From Nitrospirota bacterium (GTDB lineage: Bacteria; Nitrospirota; 9FT-COMBO-42-15; HDB-SIOI813), in assembly GCA_020851375.1 (NCBI GenBank), contig JADZCV010000005.1, positions 1 to 64,000 on the forward strand: 64,000 nt of DNA, read 5' to 3'. Under the pieces are notes generated by a model. It did not search any database, was not told where the DNA came from, and saw only the letters and a program-made list of their open reading frames with translations. Below are positions 36,163-42,171 of the stretch, piece by piece. Every line of letters begins with the position of its first letter. Position 1 is the first letter of the stretch. The position numbers were made by a program, and so were the translations under genes.

Positions 36163-36177
36163 CAGCATTAAGCAGAA

Positions 36178-36209
36178 ACTTTGTTCTTTGATAATATAGC
36201 ATAACAAAG
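36178..36209. repeat. Short inverted repeat CTTTGTT/AACAAAG
   Basis: 7-bp arms enclose 18 nt between the lipoprotein gene and the 117-bp palindrome. It may be an operator, a weak terminator or an insertion scar. Confidence 0.3.
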
Positions 36210-36325
36210 GGCGTAAGAAATGGCTTTAGACAAGGCGGACGACGAAGGGAACCGGAGGCGTACTTTTTAGTACGTTGAGGATTCCCTGAGGAGTCCAACG
36301 CCGTATAAAGACATTTATTTCGCCC
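36209..36325. mobile_element. 117-bp near-perfect palindrome (MITE-like) abutting ssrA
   Basis: Outer arms of about 27-29 bp (GGGCGTAAGAAATG... and ...CATTTATTTCGCCC) and inner arms meeting at GCGTACTTTTTAGTACG make almost the whole element self-complementary. It ends 7 nt before the tmRNA 5' end, so the ssrA promoter is within or upstream of it. Confidence 0.65.
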
Positions 36326-36672
36326 GTAGACTGGGGGCGACTGGCTTCGACGGGGATCGTGAGGCCAGGATTGCATGCTGAGGTCCCGTTGGCCTCATAA
36401 AACAAACGGGAAAAACACAACTGCTAACGCAGATTTTGCACTCGCTGCCTAATTAAGCAGCGATGCCCTGCCTGAGGCTGCCTGTGCCGCAGGTAAGGGT
36501 GTCATAATTACAGGCTGGCCTGCCTTTTCCTCCTGCAGGAGGCGGGTGAGACTACAGCGGGATAGCGGTTCCTTTGAGCCTGCCTGCGGGCATGGGGGAC
36601 TGCGAAACCTTAATACGCACGGCTAAGCATGTAGATGTCCTGATGCAGAACATTTCCGGACGCGGGTTCGAT

Positions 36673-37021
36673 CAATGGTCGCGTTGGGGAGAAATCCCCA
36701 AATGAAAACGGGGCTCACATCGGTGAAACCTGACGGCATCCCGGCAATCTGCCTATCCACTCTGAAGGTTAGGGTGAGGGGGCAGGGATGTCATGGCAAC
36801 GCCGAGGGGTAGCAAGGGGGCAAACTCCAGGGCTGCCCTGTAGAGACTTATAGCTTCGCTGGTCTTATTTTCATGGAAAAGATGAGCGAATACTAAGATC
36901 CGCATAGACTGCGGATAAGATGCCCCGCATCCAGATCTTCTTTACCCCCTTTTCTAAAGGGGGATAGGGGGATTTGGATGAAGGCATAGTCCAGCCCACT
37001 TCGAAAGAAGTGGAAACGCTG
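36673..37021 (+). mobile_element. Group I intron in the tmRNA T loop
   Basis: 349 nt. The upstream exon ends in U and the intron ends in G, as required. P1 forms between exon CGAU and intron GUCG (36678-36681) with the U-G pair at the splice site. A P2 hairpin TTGGGGA-GAAA-TCCCCAA is at 36684-36701, a Q-like CAATCTGCC near 36746, an R-like GTAGAGACTTA (36840-36850) and an S-like AAGGCATAGTCC (36981-36992) whose GACT/AGTC strands make P7, and P9 CCACTTC-GAAA-GAAGTGG (36996-37013) just before the final G. No ORF is inside. A repeat of the CCCCC/GGGGG family sits in the P8 region. Confidence 0.88.
36938..36979. repeat. CCCCC/GGGGG hairpin repeat inside the intron, copy 2
   Basis: ACCCCCTTTTCTAAAGGGGG and ATAGGGGGATTTGG match the repeat at 35452 and lie between the intron's R and S elements, i.e. 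in a peripheral extension of P8. Confidence 0.7.
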
Positions 37022-37047
37022 TCCCGCCGCCTCCACCAATTTGGTAA

Positions 37048-37089
37048 AAAGCCCCTGACTGATTCATTATCAGGGGCTTTATTTTTTTT
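37048..37089 (+). terminator. Rho-independent terminator of ssrA
   Basis: AAAGCCCCTGA (37048-37058) pairs perfectly with TCAGGGGCTTT (37070-37080) around an 11-nt loop and is followed by A plus eight T. It separates the tmRNA from the homing endonuclease gene. Confidence 0.9.
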
Positions 37090-37114
37090 AAGAAATTGTT
37101 CTACGATTTGAAAT

Positions 37115-37576
37115 ATGATAGGAGTAAGGCATACAGCTTATAGGAAAGTAAAAACACTTACTGCTGTTGAGGCTTCATACATTGCAGGTCTTATAGATGG
37201 AGAAGGGACAATCACATTATCTCGAAGACACCGCAATGAAAATCGCCAGCTTGTTGTCAGTATTAGTAGTACAGAGGATAACCTCTTGAATTACGTCCAA
37301 AATAGCGTGGGAGCCGGACGTATCACAGGCAAACGAACTTATAGCAACAATCACACACCAAGTAAAACGTATCAAATTTCCAACCGCCAGGCATTGGACC
37401 TCTTAAAGCAAACTGCTCCCTATCTAAAATCTTATAAGGCAGATAGGGCTGCTATAGTTCTGGATCAATATGTCAGGGTAACACCACGGAATGGCCGATA
37501 TTCAGCAGTTCTGCGTTCAGAACGAGAGGCTTTTATTGAAATGTTTTTTGGCATTTCCCCATTAGAAATAAAATAA
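37115..37576 (+). CDS. LAGLIDADG homing endonuclease, free-standing next to ssrA
   Basis: 153 aa with one LAGLIDADG motif, IAGLIDGEGT at about 23-32, carrying the catalytic acidic residue, followed by the expected beta-strand/loop pattern (ITLSRRHRNENRQLVVSIS, GRITGKRTYSNNHTPSKTYQISNRQ, LLKQTAPYL). A single motif means it should act as a homodimer. Such enzymes normally lie inside group I introns or inteins; this one starts 77 nt after the tmRNA 3' end and beyond its terminator, outside the intron. No ribosome binding site is visible at ATG 37115; TACGAT at 37102-37107 could be a -10 giving a leaderless mRNA. The natural target would be intronless ssrA, by inference. Confidence 0.9.
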   Translation: MIGVRHTAYRKVKTLTAVEASYIAGLIDGEGTITLSRRHRNENRQLVVSISSTEDNLLNYVQNSVGAGRITGKRTYSNNHTPSKTYQISNRQALDLLKQTAPYLKSYKADRAAIVLDQYVRVTPRNGRYSAVLRSEREAFIEMFFGISPLEIK

Positions 37577-37616
37577 TAGACCCTTCCTAATAATAGCCAT
37601 CATCAATAACCAAAAG

Positions 37617-37934
37617 TTAGAAAGCACCATTGTTGGTTCTGGGGCCGGAGAAGGAATAGATGCAGGAGTTGAAGGAGGGTGCAGGCTCATAGGGTAGGGA
37701 GGCAACCTGTAAGTTGCTTGGAATTTCAATATGATAACCTGCGTAAAAACCAGTGTCATCATATGAACAACCACAGTTGTACCACATCCATGGATTTCTG
37801 GAATAACAGCATAACCAGCTATAGTCAGTTATGCTGTTATTTGCCTTACAATAATGACAAAAAATAGGGTTAGTAATATATGTCTCTGAAATTGCTGCTC
37901 TTCCATTAACCCGATTCCGGTGTACACCTTTACA
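37617..37934 (-). pseudogene. Probable decayed Cys-rich ORF with a PEP-CTERM-like tail in another frame
   Basis: A 105-codon stop-free frame without a clear start reads a coherent Cys- and aromatic-rich sequence (NPIFCHYCKANN, WLCCYSRNPWMW, YNCGCSYDDTGFYAGYHI). Near its end a single extra C in a CCC run (about 37675) separates it from a frame reading PPSTPASIPSPAPEPTMVL, a hydrophobic stretch and RKG, which looks like a Pro-rich linker and PEP-CTERM-type sorting tail. Removing one base joins them. This could be a frameshifted gene, a sequencing error or chance; the 37.6-38.0 kb stretch holds nothing else I recognise. Confidence 0.3.
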
Positions 37935-37977
37935 TTAATTTAAAAAGATAATATACTCGCTTCAAAGTTTGGATGGC

Positions 37978-38226
37978 ATGGCTCACCGAAATTGGCAATA
38001 TATCAAATGGATTGAGGAATTAAGCCAAGGTTTAAACATGGGGAAAAATAAGGTTATAAGTTTTGATGAGATCATGAATCTCTATGATGAATTGTTCCCT
38101 GGTAAAACGGCAGTAAGGATTGATCCCCTGTTGAGGTCTGTTACCCCTAAAACAGTCGCCGAAAGGTTAAGAGAAACCATCCGGCTTTCAGAAGAAATAA
38201 TATGGAAAAAACCCTCAAAGAGATAA
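37978..38226 (+). CDS. Small protein upstream of a nucleotidyltransferase (possible antitoxin)
   Basis: 82 aa from ATG 37978; ATG 37969 or 38038 are alternatives, and only the last has AAGG at a fair distance. The sequence is charged and helical (FDEIMNLYDELFP, TVAERLRETIRLSEEI) with no domain I recognise. It overlaps the next gene by 25 nt, the typical arrangement of a two-gene antitoxin-toxin module. Function as antitoxin is inferred from position only. Confidence 0.5.
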   Translation: MAHRNWQYIKWIEELSQGLNMGKNKVISFDEIMNLYDELFPGKTAVRIDPLLRSVTPKTVAERLRETIRLSEEIIWKKPSKR

Positions 38227-38753
38227 TAAGGATTCTTGAACATGCAGGAAATATTAAGGCTTATGCGCTTATTGGCGGCCTCGCTGTTGGCGGATGGGTT
38301 ACTCCGAGGGCAACCAGAGACATAGATATATTAGCGGATTTATCGGTAACGACTCGCGCTGCCATCGAAGATTTGCTGAAGAAGCTATTAATAGCCGGCT
38401 TCAAGGGAAGCCTCGAAACAGGCGCACTGGAAGATGAGATAAAGTTTTGCATAAAAGTATTGTCAGGAGAGAATGTACCTGTTGACATAATATTTGCCAG
38501 CCGGAAATGGGAAGCGGAAATAGTAGAAGAAGGCATGGTTGTTGAGGTATTAAAGGGTTTGTCCATTCCTCTTGTCAGGCCGGAGGGCTTGATAGTACTT
38601 AAGCTGAAGGCCGGCAGCTTTCAGGATGTTGCCGATGCATCTAAACTCCTTGTTGAAGCGGAATATGATCTGCAAAGATTGCGCAAACTGGCAAAGAGGG
38701 CAAGAGCCGATAAAATGCTTGGACGGCTGATGGAAAAGTTAGGGCTGGGATGA
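38202..38753 (+). CDS. AbiEii-like nucleotidyltransferase
   Basis: 183 aa. The minimal nucleotidyltransferase fold is visible: ALIGGLAVGGW (GG at 25-26), the metal-binding pair TRDIDILAD (Asp40, Asp42) and a third acidic position in VPVDIIFA, then LVRPEGLIVLKLKAG. This matches the AbiEii/DUF1814-like and related defence or toxin nucleotidyltransferases. With the overlapping small upstream gene it may be a toxin-antitoxin or abortive-infection pair. It lies downstream of ssrA, a frequent insertion hot spot. Confidence 0.7.
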   Translation: MEKTLKEIIRILEHAGNIKAYALIGGLAVGGWVTPRATRDIDILADLSVTTRAAIEDLLKKLLIAGFKGSLETGALEDEIKFCIKVLSGENVPVDIIFASRKWEAEIVEEGMVVEVLKGLSIPLVRPEGLIVLKLKAGSFQDVADASKLLVEAEYDLQRLRKLAKRARADKMLGRLMEKLGLG

Positions 38754-38786
38754 ATGCCTGTCAGGTGTTTCTTCCATTCTGTTTGT

Positions 38787-39329
38787 CTACATATCATGAC
38801 ATGCCAGGCACAAGGCGCTGCGGTCATTTGAAATGCGCAGGAAGAGGGGGTTGTTACAGCTATGCGGGTCGTGGCAGCTTGCGCATTCGACCTTATCGTT
38901 AAAGAGTGGCACAGTGCCAGTTGCAGGGGCTATACGTAATTTGAGGGTAGGGCTTACGTTTTTGGCATCAGTGTAACTTACTGAAAAGGGGTGGTTAACG
39001 CCATTCATGTGGCCTATAGCTGCGCGTCCGGCAATGCGTGAGGCAGCGCTGCCAAGTGTGGTATAGGCAAATGCATCTACAGTTGTTCCGTCATGACAGC
39101 TCAGACAATTCTGACTGTCTGTATCTATGATAAACCCAGCCTCGCCCTCTGACTCGGCATTGTGGCAGTAGTAGCATGATGTGTATTCCCCTGTTGAGAA
39201 GTCATGTTTTGGGCAAATTTCTGAAGGCACAACACTGTTTGCAGGCTGAGGAGGCCATGCAATTGATACAGAAACGACGATTATCACAATAAGGTATAAT
39301 GTCAGGAATTTCCCATGGCCTGTTCTCAT
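38787..39329 (-). CDS. Tetrahaem cytochrome c family protein
   Basis: 180 aa. An N-terminal hydrophobic segment (about 9-25) serves as signal or anchor. Four CxxCH haem sites are present: CYYCH, CLSCH, CASCH and CLACH, with extra His residues (GHMNGVNHPFSV, DPHSC) as possible distal ligands. The layout resembles doubled-CxxCH and NrfA-partner electron carriers in the periplasm. No reductase is adjacent, so the redox partner is unknown. Confidence 0.88.
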   Translation of the reverse strand: MRTGHGKFLTLYLIVIIVVSVSIAWPPQPANSVVPSEICPKHDFSTGEYTSCYYCHNAESEGEAGFIIDTDSQNCLSCHDGTTVDAFAYTTLGSAASRIAGRAAIGHMNGVNHPFSVSYTDAKNVSPTLKLRIAPATGTVPLFNDKVECASCHDPHSCNNPLFLRISNDRSALCLACHDM

Positions 39330-39363
39330 ATCGTATAAGTTTACATGAGACTTGCCGGCAAAG

Positions 39364-40527
39364 TCAAATTACCTCAAGAAAGGCACATTTCAGATACTCA
39401 GTCTCGGGAACAGACAGCAGTATAGGGTGGTCTCTGCCCTGGTAGCGGTATTCGATCAGCCGTGCATTCCTGCCTGCATCCCTTGCAGAGTCCCGGAGTA
39501 TTTCAAGGAACAGAGACCGGTCAATGTGGTGAGAGCATGATGATGTGGCAAGGATGCCCCCTTTTCTTATCAATCTCATTGCATCTGCATTTATTTCCCT
39601 GTAACCCCTTACAGCCTCCCGGATTTTTGCCCTGCTTTTGACAAATGCAGGCGGGTCAAGCACAATGAAATCACAGGAACTTCCTGCCTTTGACTCCTCA
39701 TTCAGATAGCTGAACACATCTTTTTTTATAAATCCGCACCTATCCTCAAGGTTATTCAACTGCGCATTCCTCCCTGCTGCAGACAGGGCTGTTTCGGATT
39801 CATCCACAAATGTAACGGATGCCCCTGCTTTGGCCAGATGCATACCCCATGCCCCGGAGTAGCAGAAAAGGTCAAGCCCCTTTCCACCTTTAATATACCT
39901 GCTGAGGGCTATCCTGTTCTCTCTCTGGTCGAGGAAGAATCCTGTCTTCTGCCCCCTCATAGGATCAATCTCAATGGCTATCCCATCTTCATTTATAACA
40001 GGCAATGATTCAAGAGACCCTTTGGCAACCTTCTTCTCCATTGTCAGTCCTTCGAGCAGTCTGCTCTGACTGTCGTTTCTCAAAACTATCGCTGACGGGG
40101 AGAATATCTCGTCAAGCAGATTGAGAATCATATCACCAATGTTATTGATACCGAGAGTCAGAAATTGTACGACTATACAGTCATTATATTTGTCAACTAT
40201 CAAACCGGGGAGGAAGTCTCCCTCGCTAAAAATAATCCTGCAGGAATGGATGTCCTGATAAAGGCTTTTTCTGTAAACTATGGCATCAAGAATGCGCCTT
40301 CTGAAAAAATCGGCATCTGCCTTTTCATATCTCCGTGTCAGGAGCCTGATGGAAATAAGAGAATTTGGATTTATATAGCCAATGCCCAAAAAATTATTCT
40401 GTTTGTCATATGCCTCTATAAGTGAACCAGGTGCATAATTATTTGGGCTGCCCATGAGTTCATTTGAGAATATCCAAAGATGGCCGCCGAGTATCCTGCT
40501 TGTCTTCTTTACTATTACCTTTTCCAT
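39364..40527 (-). CDS. Class I SAM-dependent rRNA methyltransferase (RlmI-like)
   Basis: 387 aa. An N-terminal PUA-like domain (GGHLWIFSNEL, GSLIEAYDKQNNFLGIGYINPNSLISIRLL) is followed by a linker and a Rossmann methyltransferase with GLDLFCYSGAWGMHLAKAGA, VDESETALSAA and the catalytic-loop DPPAFVKS. This is the RlmI/YccW family acting on 23S rRNA cytosine C5; exact target site is not shown by the sequence. Confidence 0.88.
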   Translation of the reverse strand: MEKVIVKKTSRILGGHLWIFSNELMGSPNNYAPGSLIEAYDKQNNFLGIGYINPNSLISIRLLTRRYEKADADFFRRRILDAIVYRKSLYQDIHSCRIIFSEGDFLPGLIVDKYNDCIVVQFLTLGINNIGDMILNLLDEIFSPSAIVLRNDSQSRLLEGLTMEKKVAKGSLESLPVINEDGIAIEIDPMRGQKTGFFLDQRENRIALSRYIKGGKGLDLFCYSGAWGMHLAKAGASVTFVDESETALSAAGRNAQLNNLEDRCGFIKKDVFSYLNEESKAGSSCDFIVLDPPAFVKSRAKIREAVRGYREINADAMRLIRKGGILATSSCSHHIDRSLFLEILRDSARDAGRNARLIEYRYQGRDHPILLSVPETEYLKCAFLEVI

Positions 40528-40598
40528 TGCATTGTGTTATTCTATCATGATTAGGGCAAACGGCATCTTAAGACGGGAGGGTATTTTCCTGTAAATAA

Positions 40599-40673
40599 TG
40601 GTAGGCGCGGGGGGGATTGAACCCCCGACTTCTTCCGCGTCAGGAAAGCGCTCTCCCACTGAGCTACGCGCCT
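40599..40673 (-). tRNA. tRNA-Val (anticodon GAC)
   Basis: 75-nt cloverleaf on the minus strand: acceptor AGGCGCG/CGCGCCT, anticodon loop CTGACGC, T loop GGTTCAATC, encoded CCA at 40599-40601. Confidence 0.93.
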
Positions 40674-40728
40674 ACTGGGAAATGACTGCTAATTCTATCA
40701 TGTCTGTGCAAAGGAGTGCAAGGGTATT

Positions 40729-41973
40729 GTGCGTTTTATAGCAGACCTTCATATACACTCGCCATACTCGCGTGCCACCAGTAAGGATATGGAACTTGAA
40801 TCTCTCTTCAAATGGTCCTGCATAAAGGGTCTCGGTGTCACCGGTACAGGGGATTTTACCCATCCTAAGTGGTTTTCAAACCTCCGGGAGAGGTTGGAGG
40901 AGGCGGAGCCTGGCCTGTTCAGACTCAAAGACAAATACAGTTCAGTTGTTGAAAATGATGTGCCGCAATCATGCCGTGCTGAGGTCCGTTTTATCCTTTC
41001 AGCCGAGATAAGTTGTATATACAGTAAGAATGGCAAAACCCGCAAGGTGCATAACCTGCTGTTTGTCCCTTCGTTTGAAGCAGTACAGCGGATCAGCGAA
41101 TCCTTGTCAAAGATCGGAAACCTGAGGTCTGATGGACGGCCTATTCTGGGGCTTGACAGCAAGGCGCTGTTAAAGATTGCACTCGATGCGTCCCCTGATG
41201 TCATGTTAATCCCGGCCCATGCCTGGACTCCCCATTTCTCCGTATTTGGATCAAAGTCAGGGTTTGACTCTCTGGAAGAGTGTTTTGAAGACCTGACCCC
41301 GCATATTTATGCAATTGAGACAGGACTGTCATCTGATCCTCAAATGAACCGGAGGTTGTCTGCCCTCGACAGGATCACCCTGATATCAAATTCCGATGCC
41401 CACTCGCCAAAGAAGCTTGCACGGGAGGCAAACATATTTGATACAGACCTGTCTTACAAAGGAATTTATGATGCCATACGTGATGGAGACAGTGCCAGGT
41501 TTACTGGCACAATAGAGTTTTACCCTGAAGAGGGAAAGTATCATTACGATGGTCACAGATCATGCAGGCAGAGGATGACTCCGGAAGGGACAAGGCAGAA
41601 CAATGGATTGTGTCCCAAGTGCGGCGGCAGGGTTACGGTGGGTGTCATGAGCCGTGTAGATACCCTTGCAGACAGAAAGGAAAATGACACGCAGGCGGCG
41701 GTTATCCCGTTTAGAAGGATGATACCGCTTCACGAGATTATCTCAGAGGCGTGCGGCACAGGTGTGAACAGTAAGGCCGTTGAAAATTCGTATAACAGGC
41801 TGATTGGTTCATTGGGAAACGAGTTGTCAATCCTGTGCGAAGTTCCTGTTTCTGATATTGCAGAAACAGGAGGTCCAGTCCTGGCTGAAGCTATCCAGCG
41901 CGTTAGAAGCGGAGATGTCCACATAGAACCTGGATATGACGGCGAGTTCGGGACAATCAGGATTTTCGGGTGA
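40729..41973 (+). CDS. Endonuclease Q-like PHP-domain protein
   Basis: 414 aa from GTG 40729. The N-terminal PHP domain has IADLHIHSPYS, GTGDFTHPKW, LIPAHAWTPHFS and SNSDAHSPKKL, giving the metal-binding His/Asp set. A central zinc site includes CR...LCPKCGGRVTVG, followed by a DNA-binding-type C-terminal domain with AVIPFRRMIPLHEIIS. This layout fits endonuclease Q, which nicks 5' of deaminated bases (uracil, hypoxanthine), known mainly from Thermococcales and some Bacillus. The last codons and TGA are inside the left end of the repeat at 41961. Confidence 0.85.
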   Translation: MRFIADLHIHSPYSRATSKDMELESLFKWSCIKGLGVTGTGDFTHPKWFSNLRERLEEAEPGLFRLKDKYSSVVENDVPQSCRAEVRFILSAEISCIYSKNGKTRKVHNLLFVPSFEAVQRISESLSKIGNLRSDGRPILGLDSKALLKIALDASPDVMLIPAHAWTPHFSVFGSKSGFDSLEECFEDLTPHIYAIETGLSSDPQMNRRLSALDRITLISNSDAHSPKKLAREANIFDTDLSYKGIYDAIRDGDSARFTGTIEFYPEEGKYHYDGHRSCRQRMTPEGTRQNNGLCPKCGGRVTVGVMSRVDTLADRKENDTQAAVIPFRRMIPLHEIISEACGTGVNSKAVENSYNRLIGSLGNELSILCEVPVSDIAETGGPVLAEAIQRVRSGDVHIEPGYDGEFGTIRIFG

Positions 41974-42171
41974 GCCGTCGTGAGCACTTCGACTGTTAGG
42001 CTGTTCGACAAGCTCACAGCTCAGGGTTTACAATGGGTCATGAAAACGTCATTCCCGCGGAACCTGTCCCAGCAGGGTTTAAGCCGGGTGCTGGAATCCA
42101 GATCGTGGGCATGATTCTGGATTCCCACTTACGTGGGAATGACGGATGAATAGGAGTATTTTCAGATGAAC
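41961..42171. repeat. ATTCCCGCG element, copy 2
   Basis: 211-bp relative of 35554-35727 with the same ends (ATTTTCGGGTGAGCC; AGGAGTATTTTCAGATGAAC) and core. It carries an inserted TTCGACAAGCTCAC inverted motif (about 41980-42020). Both ends overlap convergent genes: it supplies the TGA of the EndoQ-like gene and, on the other strand, the last codons and TGA of glgB. Confidence 0.75.

Larger units (their letters stand above)
36333..37038 (+). ncRNA. ssrA: tmRNA gene interrupted by a group I intron
   Basis: The 5' end GGGGGCGACTGGCTTCGACG and the 3' end CGCCTCCACCA are canonical tmRNA ends and their acceptor strands pair. The span is 706 nt, about twice normal. The T arm is split: exon 1 (36333-36672) ends GCGGGTTCGAT and exon 2 (37022-37038) begins TCCCGCCGCC; joined they form the perfect T stem-loop GCGGG-TTCGATT-CCCGC, and the spliced RNA is 357 nt. 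The tag reading frame is probably GCT at 36423 to TAA at 36450-36452, encoding ANADFALAA after the non-coded Ala. It works with SmpB encoded upstream. Confidence 0.93.

Noticed and set aside
36333-37038. Oversized tmRNA explained as a two-piece (permuted) tmRNA
   Set aside because: The 5' and 3' tRNA-like ends are in normal order and a precise 349-nt removal restores the T arm.
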